DNA of 14,032 nt, from contig HF985525.1 in assembly GCA_000432015.1 (NCBI GenBank), forward strand, positions 13,974-28,005. The letters run 5' to 3'. Every line of letters begins with the position of its first letter. The first letter of the stretch is position 1. Below are positions 1 to 7,060 of the stretch, piece after piece. The notes under the pieces were generated by a model, which was given only the letters and a program-made list of their open reading frames with translations, was not told where the DNA came from and searched no databases. The translations under genes and the position numbers were made by a program. This stretch comes from Clostridium sp. CAG:1024 (lineage in GTDB: Bacteria; Bacillota; Clostridia; Christensenellales; CAG-138).

Positions 1-13
1 AACCGGGGGTCGT

Positions 14-1081
14 TCAGCTTCTCCATCCGCCGCTGAACAGGTTCTTGAAGAACTCGCCCACCGACTCGAAAAAGGTTTTGACGTTCTCATACACGCGGTT
101 CACCGTTTCAGCGACTTTGTTTGCCCCTTCCGCGGTCTTTGCAAGGCCGGTCAGCTTCGACTGAAGCTGCGCTTCATCCAAGCCCTCCAGCTTGCGGCAC
201 AGGCTGACCAGTTTCCCGATCTGTCCTTCCGTCAGGGAGACGTTGTAGGCCGCGGCGATCGCGCGGATCTCCGACTTGACCTGATCGTCGGTCATGCTCT
301 GGGTCTGGTCAAGGATGCCCTTGAGCTCGCCGATGATCTCGGAGGCCTCGGCGCTGCCGATATACTCGGACAGTTCGCCGGTGAGAACGAGTTCCTCTGC
401 TCCAACAAGCTTTGCAAGCTCGTTGAGCGAGACCCCCGTGATGTCCTCATAGGCCTTGTACACGCCCGTCAGCGCCCCGGTCCCCGAAACCGGATACGGA
501 GCGCTCACCACCACGCGCGCATCGGTGATGCCTGCCGTGGTCAGCGCATTGCGGTACATGTCAGCCGTGCAGTAGTTGATGTTGTGCAGTTCGATCGTCA
601 ATCCCTCGCCCGGGCGAAGCGTCGTGATGAAGATGCAGGACAGCGCCACACTACCGATCTTTCTCTCCGGAACAAGCCCCTCGAGATAGGCACGTTCCTC
701 TTTGTTCGTCACCTTGAGCTCCTTTACGGACCCCATTTCGATGCCGAAATCATGATAGACCGCCGCACGCTGCGCATCCGTCAGATCCGCGCCCATCGTC
801 ACGCGCTGGTCGCCGATAAACTCGGCTTCCGGCGTCGCGCTTGCCGTGGGCACAGGGCTCGGCGATGCGGACGGCTCCGCTGTGGCCGTAGGCGCCGGGG
901 TATCGGTTGCCGCGGGTTCCTCCGTGGGCTCCGTCATCGGCTGCTGCGATTCCTCGGGCGCGGGCGTTTCCACGTTCGCAGGCGGTTCCTCGGTCGTTTC
1001 CCCTTCCGCAGATGCGGCGGGTACGGCGACGCTCAGGCAAAATGTGAGCGCAAGGAGCGCCGCCAACCATTTCTTCATCAT
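14..1081 (-). CDS. Secreted DUF1002 (YpuA-like) protein
   Basis: A 355-residue protein with a clear signal peptide (residues 1-25, MMKK then a hydrophobic run ending ASA). Residues 26 to about 87 are a low-complexity Pro/Thr/Glu/Ala/Ser linker. The rest matches the DUF1002 family (Bacillus YpuA-like): the hallmark segment reads GITDARVVVSAPYPVSG and then ALTGVYKAYE, and the tail is helical, ending FFKNLFSGGWRS. The biochemical role of the family is not known; the protein is presumably exported and surface-exposed, with the linker as a wall-spanning stalk (inference). The reading frame extends 30 codons upstream, but I start at 1081 because the signal peptide begins there, AAAGGAGGG lies 7 bases upstream, and the longer form would start upstream of the predicted transcription start. 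It is divergent from the ABC operon. Family call is confident; function is not. Confidence 0.85.
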   Translation of the reverse strand: MMKKWLAALLALTFCLSVAVPAASAEGETTEEPPANVETPAPEESQQPMTEPTEEPAATDTPAPTATAEPSASPSPVPTASATPEAEFIGDQRVTMGADLTDAQRAAVYHDFGIEMGSVKELKVTNKEERAYLEGLVPERKIGSVALSCIFITTLRPGEGLTIELHNINYCTADMYRNALTTAGITDARVVVSAPYPVSGTGALTGVYKAYEDITGVSLNELAKLVGAEELVLTGELSEYIGSAEASEIIGELKGILDQTQSMTDDQVKSEIRAIAAAYNVSLTEGQIGKLVSLCRKLEGLDEAQLQSKLTGLAKTAEGANKVAETVNRVYENVKTFFESVGEFFKNLFSGGWRS

Positions 1082-1137
1082 TGAAATTCCCTCCTTTGGT
1101 GTTGCATCGGGAAATAGTTTGTCACGATTCGAGTTGA

Positions 1138-1143
1138 AGTATA
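1138..1143 (-). promoter_or_regulatory. Extended -10 promoter for the DUF1002 gene
   Basis: On the minus strand TGT-TATACT forms an extended -10 element (TGn directly before the hexamer). No good -35 is seen, which is common with extended -10 promoters. It would start the message about 50 bases before the ATG at 1081. Confidence 0.5.
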
Positions 1144-1229
1144 ACACAGATTTTTTGAACGAAACCATCAAGCGATGTAAACTTTATGTGAATCGGCATA
1201 AAAATCCATTGAAAAAAACAAAAAAACGC

Positions 1230-1259
1230 TTGCACTTTAGTGCAATAAAGTGGTAAACT
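1230..1259 (+). promoter_or_regulatory. Promoter with overlapping operator dyads for the amino acid ABC operon
   Basis: A -35 TTGCAC (1230-1235) and an extended -10 TGG-TAAACT (1251-1259) are 18 bases apart. The spacer is filled by overlapping inverted repeats: TTGCACT-TT-AGTGCAA (1230-1245) and CACTTTA-N6-TAAAGTG (1233-1252). This makes three CACT/AGTG half-sites, and the two AGTG copies (1239-1242 and 1249-1252) are exactly 10 bases apart. A protein bound here would cover the promoter, so repression is the likely mode. No candidate regulator for this site is encoded next to it. Confidence 0.6.
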
Positions 1260-1288
1260 AATATCACGCTAAAGAAACGAGGTTCTCT

Positions 1289-2098
1289 ATGATGAAAAAG
1301 CTGATCGCTCTGTTGACCGCATTCCTCGCGGTGCTCTCCCTCTTCGCTTGCACGGCAAAGCCCGCGGATACGGATGCCGCGGACAGTGACTGGACATATA
1401 TTTCCGGAAAGGGCACGCTGATCGTCGGCATTACGGAATATGCGCCCATGAATTATTATGACGCGAACGGCGAGCTCATCGGCTTTGATACGGAACTGAC
1501 CCGCGCCGTCTGCGGCAAGCTCGGCATCTCCCCGGAATTTCAGGTGATCGAATGGGACTCTAAGGAGATCGAGCTTGCAGGAAAGACCATTGACTGCATC
1601 TGGAACGGGTTGACCGTGACCGAGGAACGCCGTGCGAACATGGACTTTACCGACGACTACCTTTTGAACCGGCAGGCCGTGGTCGTTCGCGCTGATACTG
1701 CGGCTGCTTATCCGGATACGGCCGCATTTGCAGGCTGCACAGTCGTTGCAGAGGCCGGCAGCGCCGGTGCGGATGCTGTGCTTGCAGCAATGCCCGACGC
1801 AAACTTCGTTGAAGTCGCCGCACAGTCGGACGCGCTTCTCGAGGTCAAGGCAGGAACCGCGGACGCTGCGGTCGTGGATGTTACGATGGCGCTCGCCATG
1901 GTAGGAGAGGGATCGGACTATGCCGACCTCAAACTGCTCGACATTGAAATGCCCGGCGAACGGTACGCCGTCGGGTTCCGTCTCGGCAGCGACGTCACGG
2001 ACAAGGTCAGCGGTGCCATCGCAGCGCTCTATGCAGACGGCACGGTCGCGGCACTTGCAGAAAAATACGGTGTAACCGATCTGCTGATCGTCGGTTAA
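1289..2098 (+). CDS. Amino acid ABC transporter substrate-binding lipoprotein
   Basis: A 269-residue extracytoplasmic solute-binding protein of the SBP_bac_3 type. It captures an amino acid outside the cell and delivers it to the permease encoded next. The N-terminus has a lipoprotein signal with the lipobox LFAC, so Cys21 is the probable lipidated residue. The mature part begins with the family pattern GTLIVGITEYAPMNYYD, followed by LIGFDTELTRAVCGKLG and then WNGLTVTEERRANMDFTDDY, the usual ligand-contact region. Length is normal for the family. Start is ATG at 1289 (a second ATG follows at once) with GAAACGAGG just upstream. It is the first gene of a three-gene operon. Polar or cystine-type amino acids are most likely; the exact ligand cannot be read from the sequence. 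Confidence 0.92.
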   Translation: MMKKLIALLTAFLAVLSLFACTAKPADTDAADSDWTYISGKGTLIVGITEYAPMNYYDANGELIGFDTELTRAVCGKLGISPEFQVIEWDSKEIELAGKTIDCIWNGLTVTEERRANMDFTDDYLLNRQAVVVRADTAAAYPDTAAFAGCTVVAEAGSAGADAVLAAMPDANFVEVAAQSDALLEVKAGTADAAVVDVTMALAMVGEGSDYADLKLLDIEMPGERYAVGFRLGSDVTDKVSGAIAALYADGTVAALAEKYGVTDLLIVG

Positions 2099-2120
2099 GC
2101 TTCACCGTCTCCGTTCTTTC

Positions 2121-2160
2121 CGTCTGGCGGAGTGCTCCCTCCGCCGGACGCTGCGTTTTT
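2121..2160 (+). terminator. Intercistronic hairpin with T-tract (attenuator or mRNA-stability element)
   Basis: A 12-bp stem (2121-2132 with 2139-2150, one G-T wobble) with a 6-base loop, followed five bases later by TTTTT at 2156-2160. It sits in the 75-base gap between the binding-protein and permease genes, just before the permease ribosome binding site. Such hairpins commonly make the binding protein more abundant than the membrane parts, by partial termination or by shielding the upstream message from 3' decay. It is not a full terminator, because the next two genes have no other visible promoter. Confidence 0.55.
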
Positions 2161-2173
2161 GAGGTACGCCTGT

Positions 2174-2818
2174 ATGACATTTCTTTCCGTTACGCAGCAG
2201 CTGCTCACCGGCTTTGGCAACACCTGCCTGATCTTTGCACTGACGCTCGTGTTCTCGCTGCCGCTTGGACTGCTCGTCGCCTTCTGTTCCATGAGCCGCT
2301 TTCAGCCGTTGCGCTATCTTTCTCGCACGCTCGTCTGGATCATCCGCGGCACGCCGCTCATGCTCCAGATCATCGTCGTGTTCTATGGCCCCGGCCTGCT
2401 TGCGGGTGCAGATTCCTTTCCCCGCATGACCGCCGTTCTCGTTGCGTTCATCATCAACTACGCCTGCTATTTCTCCGAGATCTTCCGCGGCGGCATTGAG
2501 AGCATCCCGAAGGGACAGTACGAGGCCGCCCAGGTGCTCGGCATGACGAAATCGCAGTGTTTTTTCAAGGTAATCCTCTTGCAGGTCGTCAAACGCATCG
2601 TTCCGCCGCTCAGCAACGAGATCATCACGCTCGTCAAGGATACCTCGCTCGCCCGCATCATCGCGGTACGCGAGATCATCATGGAAGCACAGGTGTTTAT
2701 CAAAAAGGGATTCATCTGGCCGCTGTTCTACTCCGGAGCGTTCTATCTCATTTTTTGCGGTCTTTTGACCATTCTGTTCCACCGGATCGAAAAAGGGCTC
2801 GACTATTTCAGGGTATAA
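2174..2818 (+). CDS. Amino acid ABC transporter permease
   Basis: A 214-residue polytopic inner subunit of a polar amino acid importer (HisM/GlnP family, BPD_transp_1 fold). The first segment, LLTGFGNTCLIFALTLVFSLPLGLLVAF, is the usual N-terminal membrane helix. RGTPLMLQIIVVFYG is the conserved family motif after helix 2. The EAA coupling loop that docks on the ATPase reads EAAQVLGMTKSQCFFKVILLQ. The protein ends FHRIEKGLDYF, typical of the family. The frame is open 14 codons further upstream, but those codons fall in the hairpin, so I start at ATG 2174, which has GAGG nine bases upstream. Only three bases separate its stop from the ATPase start. Confidence 0.92.
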   Translation: MTFLSVTQQLLTGFGNTCLIFALTLVFSLPLGLLVAFCSMSRFQPLRYLSRTLVWIIRGTPLMLQIIVVFYGPGLLAGADSFPRMTAVLVAFIINYACYFSEIFRGGIESIPKGQYEAAQVLGMTKSQCFFKVILLQVVKRIVPPLSNEIITLVKDTSLARIIAVREIIMEAQVFIKKGFIWPLFYSGAFYLIFCGLLTILFHRIEKGLDYFRV

Positions 2819-2821
2819 GCT

Positions 2822-3610
2822 ATGGCGGTTTTAGAAGTTAAAAATCTTAAAAAGCGATTTGAATCCACCGAAGTGCTCAAGGGCATTGACTTCACGCTCG
2901 ATCGGGGTGAAGTGCTGTCGATCATCGGCTCTTCCGGCAGTGGAAAAACGACACTGCTGCGCTGCTTGAACTTTCTTGAAACGCCGACGGAGGGGCAGAT
3001 CCTTGTGGACGGCAAGCTGTTGTTTGACACTGCGGATCCCGCCACACAGCTTGAGGCAGATATTCGGAAAAAGAGGCTGCACTTTGGTCTCGTGTTTCAG
3101 TCCTTCAACCTGTTCCCGCAATATACGGCAAAGCAGAACGTCATGCTCGCCATGGAGCTGCTGGCAAAAGAGCGTCCTGATTACAAGCGCAGCCGAGCGG
3201 CGATCCAAAAAGAGATCGGCGACACGGCGGAGCGTTTGCTCGATGAAGTCGGTCTCTCCGATCGCATGGGACATTATCCGCACCAGCTTTCCGGCGGGCA
3301 GCAGCAGCGGGTCGCCATTGCGCGTGCGCTCGCATTGAACCCCGACATTCTTTGCTTTGACGAACCGACGAGCGCGCTCGACCCGGAAATCTCCGGCGAG
3401 GTGCTTGCCGCGATCCGCCGGCTTGCCGATACACGGCGCATGACGATGATCATCGTAACGCACGAAATGGCCTTTGCCCGCGATGTATCGAGCCGCGTCA
3501 TTTTCATGAGCGACGGCAGTATTCTGGAGGAGGGCTCGCCGGATGCGCTCTTTGCAAAACCGAAAACGGAGCGTCTTCGCAGCTTTCTTTCCGCAGTCCG
3601 CCAGTCCTGA
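2822..3610 (+). CDS. Amino acid ABC transporter ATP-binding protein
   Basis: A 262-residue ATPase that powers uptake with the two genes before it (GlnQ/HisP-type). Visible motifs: Walker A GSSGSGKT (36-43), Q-loop Gln93, signature LSGGQ (156-160), Walker B ILCFDE (176-181), D-loop SALD, and H-loop His214. It is slightly longer than the usual 240-250 residues because of a short insertion around residues 66-88 and a charged stretch near 117-131 (KERPDYKRSRAAIQKE); both lie outside the catalytic motifs. Translation is probably coupled to the permease gene, which ends three bases upstream. All key residues are present, so the transporter should be functional. Confidence 0.93.
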   Translation: MAVLEVKNLKKRFESTEVLKGIDFTLDRGEVLSIIGSSGSGKTTLLRCLNFLETPTEGQILVDGKLLFDTADPATQLEADIRKKRLHFGLVFQSFNLFPQYTAKQNVMLAMELLAKERPDYKRSRAAIQKEIGDTAERLLDEVGLSDRMGHYPHQLSGGQQQRVAIARALALNPDILCFDEPTSALDPEISGEVLAAIRRLADTRRMTMIIVTHEMAFARDVSSRVIFMSDGSILEEGSPDALFAKPKTERLRSFLSAVRQS

Positions 3611-3635
3611 TCCGCGGATCGATATCCCATTCATT

Positions 3636-3678
3636 AAAAACGAGAGCCGGCGCCCCTTCCGGGCTGTTCCGGCTCTCG
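3636..3678 (-). terminator. Intrinsic terminator for the TetR gene, possibly bidirectional
   Basis: A perfect 10-bp stem CGAGAGCCGG / CCGGCTCTCG (3641-3650 with 3669-3678) with an 18-base loop. On the minus strand it is followed by TTTTT, so it ends the TetR transcript 13 bases after its stop codon. On the plus strand the stem is present but followed only by TGTTAC, so it would be a weak terminator for the ABC operon. Confidence 0.75.
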
Positions 3679-3691
3679 TGTTACATGCCGA

Positions 3692-4264
3692 TCATTCGTC
3701 CTTCTCTTTCCCTTCTGCTTCCGACGGCGTTCCCTCGACGACGCGCTTTGCCACGCCGACGATACAGACCTTGAGCAGCGCGATGTACTCCGACGGGGAA
3801 AGGTTCTGAGGCTCGCGAAGCCAGCGAATGAGTGAAACACGGAATGCATCCGTAAAGAATACGGCGAAAAACTCCTTTTTCCGATCGTCGCCAAGAATGC
3901 GCATGAAATAGTCCTGTGCGATCGGCTGCAACACCTCCGCGAAATACTCCGTGAAGCTGTTCTGCCCTTCGACCGCAAAGGCGTTCACATAAAAAGTGCG
4001 GTTCTCGTAAAAATATGTACACAGATCCTCGAAAAACTCCCATGCATTATCATAGGAGCGGTCGCGAACCAGAGCGATAAAGTCCTGATCGAAGATCCAG
4101 TTGACCAATTCATACTTATCCCGGAAATGATAGTAAAAGCTCTTGCGGCTCATGCCGCAGCGCTCACAGATGTCGCCAACGCTGATTCTCCGAAACGCTT
4201 CCTCCTGCATCAGTGTTCGCATGGCGTGTGCCAATGCCTTTTTGGTGATCAACGCGCCGGGCAT
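3692..4264 (-). CDS. TetR/AcrR-family regulator, DhaS-like C-terminal type
   Basis: A 190-residue DNA-binding repressor-type protein. The N-terminal helix-turn-helix is at residues 27-47 (ISVGDICERCGMSRKSFYYHF), typical of TetR proteins, followed by RDKYELVNWIF. The C-terminal half resembles the TetR_C_8 (DhaS-like) ligand-binding region, with the FFEDLCTYFYENRTFYVNAF pattern. A longer GTG start at 4294 is open, but ATG 4264 is preferred: AGGAGGG lies five bases upstream, and a TATAAT at 4297-4302 would place the transcription start inside the longer form. It is divergent from the acyltransferase-glycosyltransferase pair, with a palindrome in between, so it probably represses itself and that pair (inference). 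Its effector is unknown. Confidence 0.85.
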   Translation of the reverse strand: MPGALITKKALAHAMRTLMQEEAFRRISVGDICERCGMSRKSFYYHFRDKYELVNWIFDQDFIALVRDRSYDNAWEFFEDLCTYFYENRTFYVNAFAVEGQNSFTEYFAEVLQPIAQDYFMRILGDDRKKEFFAVFFTDAFRVSLIRWLREPQNLSPSEYIALLKVCIVGVAKRVVEGTPSEAEGKEKDE

Positions 4265-4296
4265 CCATACCCTCCTCAGTTCCTTACTCTGCACCT

Positions 4297-4302
4297 ATTA
4301 TA
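4297..4302 (-). promoter_or_regulatory. -10 element of the TetR gene
   Basis: A consensus TATAAT on the minus strand, about 33 bases upstream of the ATG at 4264. The -35 region is weak. It decides between the two possible TetR starts. Confidence 0.55.
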
Positions 4303-4349
4303 ACGTAATTTCTTCTGTTTGGGTATAGAATTGCCCGTTTTCTTCTCCA

Positions 4350-4378
4350 TTGGACAAATTTTCTGCGTTGTCTAAAAA
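4350..4378 (+). promoter_or_regulatory. Candidate TetR operator and plus-strand promoter in the divergent gap
   Basis: The 301-base gap 4265-4565 holds an inverted repeat TTGGACAA-N10-TTGTCTAA (7 of 8 arm bases pair; 4350-4375). The size and symmetry fit a TetR-family operator. The same bases offer a plus-strand promoter, TTGGAC then 17 bases then TAAAAA (4373-4378), which would read toward the acyltransferase with a leader of about 180 bases. Further TTGTC copies follow at 4425, 4459 and 4484. The short open frames in the gap show no protein-like features. The link to the adjacent TetR protein is inferred from position. Confidence 0.4.
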
Positions 4379-4565
4379 CTTGGCAGTCTGTCGCCCTTGT
4401 GCCAGATTGGGACGCGCCGTCGTTTTGTCCGGTGCATTCCCGTTTTCGCTCTGCTATGTTGTCTCAAGCGGAGCATATCCAATTTGTCGGAGTATCCGTT
4501 TCCGGCTGATCGGACATACTCTGCACAGGCTTTCAAACAGCAGAGAAAGGATCGGAAAATAGGCG

Positions 4566-5063
4566 ATGACCGTTATCACAGAGACGCTGCGCTTTGTTAT
4601 CCCCGTAGCCGTCATTGGAATCCTTGCGCATGTGATCGGCGAAGCGCTGCCGCGCCGCTGGTTTGACGCGTCGCGATTTCCGTACCGCGCCTATGCTTTT
4701 GAACGGAACGGCCGGTTTTACGAGGCGCTCGGCATTCGCAAATGGAAGAACGTTTTGCCGGACAAGAGCCGCATCGCGCCCGGAACTTATCGCAAGGCCA
4801 TCCGTGGAAGCGCGCAGCAACACAGTGCAGCGCACATGGAACGTCTGCTTCAGGAGACCTGCGTTGCAGAGTGCGTGCATTGGGCGCTGCTCGTTATCAG
4901 CCCGATCCTGCTATTCACCATGGAAAGTCCTGCCGCCTACGTCATGACGCCGCTCTATGGGCTTTCCAATCTGCCGTACATTATGATCCAGCGCTATAAC
5001 CGTCCACGGCTCGCGGTGCTTTCCGCCCGGATGCAGCGCAAGGCGCAGGAGGCTGCAGCATGA
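4566..5063 (+). CDS. CrtO-like (glycosyl-4,4'-diaponeurosporenoate acyltransferase family) membrane acyltransferase
   Basis: A 165-residue protein, the same length as staphylococcal CrtO, which adds a fatty acyl group to a glycosylated carotenoid in staphyloxanthin synthesis. Family features seen: an N-terminal membrane helix (about 9-25), LGIRKWKNVLPD (55-66), a central AECVHW (101-106) with conserved Glu and His, two hydrophobic stretches (107-119 and 125-141), and the signature NLPYIMIQRYNRPRL (135-149). No carotenoid synthesis gene is nearby, so the substrate here is probably another sugar lipid, most simply the product of the glycosyltransferase that follows. The two genes overlap by ATGA. 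The ribosome binding site is poor (AAAGGA 13 bases upstream). Family call is strong; the reaction is inferred. Confidence 0.8.
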   Translation: MTVITETLRFVIPVAVIGILAHVIGEALPRRWFDASRFPYRAYAFERNGRFYEALGIRKWKNVLPDKSRIAPGTYRKAIRGSAQQHSAAHMERLLQETCVAECVHWALLVISPILLFTMESPAAYVMTPLYGLSNLPYIMIQRYNRPRLAVLSARMQRKAQEAAA

Positions 5064-6229
5064 AGCAGCCGGCGGAAAAAGTACTGATCCTCTCCTGCAA
5101 CACAGGTCAAGGGCACAACACCGTTGCAAAGGCCATACAAGAGGCGCTGAACAAGCGCGGCGTTCCGGCAGATATCCGAGACGGGCTTGCGTTTGATTCC
5201 GAACATGCCAGTCGTCTGATCTCCGGTGTACACAACATGAGCGCGGTGTATGCGCCCGAACTGTTCGTGTTGGGAAACCGTACCGCGGAGCGTGCGACCG
5301 CGCGCGCTCTCGAAACCGCGCAACCGACAGGCTGCTACCTTGCAAACGCACGCTACGCCGCAAAGCTGTATCGGTACATTCGTGAGGGCGGCTATACTGC
5401 GGCCGTGATGCCGCATGTCTTTCCTGCCGAAGCCATGACCGAGATCCGCCGCAGATTCGCCCCCGACTTTCGCGCCGCGTTCGTCGCGACCGACTACGCC
5501 TGCGCGCCGTTTGTCGGCGAAACAGACCTGGATCTCTATTGCATCCCGCATTCCGCGCTCGCGGAGGACTTCATTCGCGGCGGCGTCGATCCCTCGCGCA
5601 TCGCCGTCACAGGCATCCCCGTGCAGGATAAGCTCCTGCACCTACCATGCCGTAAAGATGCGCGTGCGGCGCTTCGGCTGCCGCAGGACGCGCCCGTTGT
5701 TCAGATCATGACAGGGAGCATGGGCTATGGGCATACAGACGCGCTGCTGCGCGCGCTTCTTCCGAAGCTCCCTCCGCAGGGTTTGGCGCTCGTGCTCTGC
5801 GGCAACAATGCGCACTTGCTCCGCTCCCTCCAAAAGCAGTTCGGTTCTGAGCGGCGCGTGCGACTCCTTCCCTACTGCTCGAACGTCGAGACCTATCTTG
5901 CGTCCGCCGACGTTTTGCTCACCAAGCCCGGCGGCCTGTCCATCACGGAAGCCGCGGTCTGCGCCGTCCCGACGGTTCTGACCGCTCCGCTTCCCGGCTG
6001 GGAAACACAGAATGTCGCTTTCTTTACGGCGCATGGCATGGCGGAAGCCGCCGAAACGCCGGAAGCGCTCGCTTCTGCCGCTTCCGCACTTTTACGCGAC
6101 CCCGACCGCTGTGCCGCTATGCGCGCCGCGCAACGTTCGAATACGCATCCGGCCGCAGCAGAGGACATCGCCTCACGGCTGCTGACGTCTGCCGATTTCT
6201 CTCGGGATCGCTCGTTTCAAGATGCTTAG
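5060..6229 (+). CDS. MGDG-synthase-like / processive diacylglycerol glycosyltransferase
   Basis: A 389-residue GT28-fold glycosyltransferase, related to UgtP and MGDG synthase, which transfer a sugar from a UDP-sugar to diacylglycerol at the inner membrane face. The N-terminal lipid-acceptor domain starts LILSCNTGQGHNTVAKAI, with the GQGH motif at 16-19. The C-terminal donor domain begins near MTGSMGYGH (217-225) and contains the nucleotide-sugar motif KPGGLSITEA (289-298), then PLPGWETQN. Length is normal (about 370-400). AGGAGG lies seven bases before the ATG, inside the end of the acyltransferase gene, and the ATGA overlap implies coupled translation. The lipid acceptor and sugar cannot be fixed; a MurG-like role is less likely given the MGDG_synth-type N-terminus. 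Confidence 0.85.
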   Translation: MKQPAEKVLILSCNTGQGHNTVAKAIQEALNKRGVPADIRDGLAFDSEHASRLISGVHNMSAVYAPELFVLGNRTAERATARALETAQPTGCYLANARYAAKLYRYIREGGYTAAVMPHVFPAEAMTEIRRRFAPDFRAAFVATDYACAPFVGETDLDLYCIPHSALAEDFIRGGVDPSRIAVTGIPVQDKLLHLPCRKDARAALRLPQDAPVVQIMTGSMGYGHTDALLRALLPKLPPQGLALVLCGNNAHLLRSLQKQFGSERRVRLLPYCSNVETYLASADVLLTKPGGLSITEAAVCAVPTVLTAPLPGWETQNVAFFTAHGMAEAAETPEALASAASALLRDPDRCAAMRAAQRSNTHPAAAEDIASRLLTSADFSRDRSFQDA

Positions 6230-6353
6230 CTGATCGCTCGGTTTGCGCAGCGGCTTCGAGCCGGAAAACGATGCAGCGGCTCCATCCCCCGCCGCTCGTC
6301 TGTATCAGGCGCTGCATCTTCTCCCACCCTGTTCGCGGTCGCATGCGCAAATT

Positions 6354-6389
6354 CGGCACGAAGGCTCTTTGAAGCCTCCGTGCCGTTTT
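6354..6389 (+). terminator. Intrinsic terminator after the glycosyltransferase
   Basis: A 13-bp stem with one A-C mismatch (6354-6366 with 6373-6385), a six-base loop CTTTGA, then TTTT. It lies 125 bases after the glycosyltransferase stop, in the convergent gap 6230-6491. The same gap holds a perfect 9-bp inverted repeat (GATGCAGCG / CGCTGCATC, 6270-6278 and 6310-6318). I see no gene and no clean minus-strand terminator there. Confidence 0.75.
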
Positions 6390-6491
6390 CTGTTCGGTCC
6401 GGTTTGGAGTTCATCGCATTATCTCGTCTGAGACCATTTCCGTTATCGCAGGGGCTCCGCAGCCGGAGTCAATTCCGTCAAGCGGTCTCTT

Positions 6492-7046
6492 TCAGTCTGC
6501 GTCGGCAGGTTCCGACGGTTGACGATCTGCGACCGTGAGCGTGACAGAACCCGTAAAATCTTCCGTCTCAAGGACAATATACCAGCTGCCGGGCTGCGGC
6601 TGCAATTCCGTTTCAAAGGCGCCCTCGCCGTCAAACAGGACGGTATCCTCCGCTCCGCCCACGAGCAGGAGTTTCAGCGTTCCGCTCTCCCGCTCCGTCT
6701 TACAGCGGATCACAAGCGTCCGCCCATCCATGGCGTCGAGCGTCGTGCCGCCAAACAGGGTCTCCCGCTTAGAAAGGCCGCGATACGCGGCTGTATAGCT
6801 GCCCGTATAATCATCCTCACCGAATTCCCGTTTTCCGGCCAAGCTGTAACTGTTCATCAGGCTCAGAGCGCCAAGATGCTCGAACGCATCATTCAGATGT
6901 TCGTAGACTTTATCCGTGTCGATCGATCCCGCGCAGTCCGCGATCACAGGCGCGCAGGCGGCGGCTGTGCAGGCGCAGCTTGCTCCAAAGAGCGTTGCAA
7001 CCAGCATGGGGCCGATCAGAAGAATTCGAAGTATCAGCTTTATCAT
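6492..7046 (-). CDS. Small secreted or lipoprotein-like protein at the end of the Bce-type operon
   Basis: A 184-residue protein of no family I recognise. The N-terminus is a signal sequence (hydrophobic 3-20), followed by a cysteine-rich stretch with Cys24, 26, 31 and 38. GASC could be a lipobox but has Gly at -3, so lipidation is uncertain. The body contains an aromatic segment (DDYTGSYTAAYRGLSKRETLF), and the C-terminal 80 residues look like beta-strands of a small sandwich, ending FTGSVTLTVADRQ. The stop of the transporter permease is only 14 bases upstream, and GGGAGAGGG precedes the ATG, so it is the last gene of the transporter operon. This is the position held by yxeA in the Bacillus yxd operon, but I see no YxeA similarity. 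A role in peptide sensing or capture at the surface is a guess. Confidence 0.75.
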   Translation of the reverse strand: MIKLILRILLIGPMLVATLFGASCACTAAACAPVIADCAGSIDTDKVYEHLNDAFEHLGALSLMNSYSLAGKREFGEDDYTGSYTAAYRGLSKRETLFGGTTLDAMDGRTLVIRCKTERESGTLKLLLVGGAEDTVLFDGEGAFETELQPQPGSWYIVLETEDFTGSVTLTVADRQPSEPADAD

Positions 7047-7060
7047 ATAAACCCTCTCCC

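Noticed and set aside
2102..2782. A 226-codon open frame on the minus strand
   Set aside because: It is antisense to the permease gene and reads as charged low-complexity sequence.
4265..4294. GTG start that lengthens the TetR protein by ten residues
   Set aside because: The TATAAT at 4297-4302 would start transcription within this extension, and a better ribosome binding site serves ATG 4264.
4350..4562. Short open frames in the gap between the TetR and acyltransferase genes
   Set aside because: They lack ribosome binding sites and protein-like patterns and overlap the candidate operator; the gap is better read as regulatory DNA.
6270..6318. Perfect 9-bp inverted repeat in the convergent gap, considered as a small RNA
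   Set aside because: There is no clear promoter and only a weak T-rich tail after the second arm; a better terminator lies just downstream, so a separate RNA gene is not supported.
6436..6485. GAGACC / GGTCTC inverted arms after the secreted-protein gene as a terminator
   Set aside because: The arms are short, far apart and not followed by a T-run on the minus strand.
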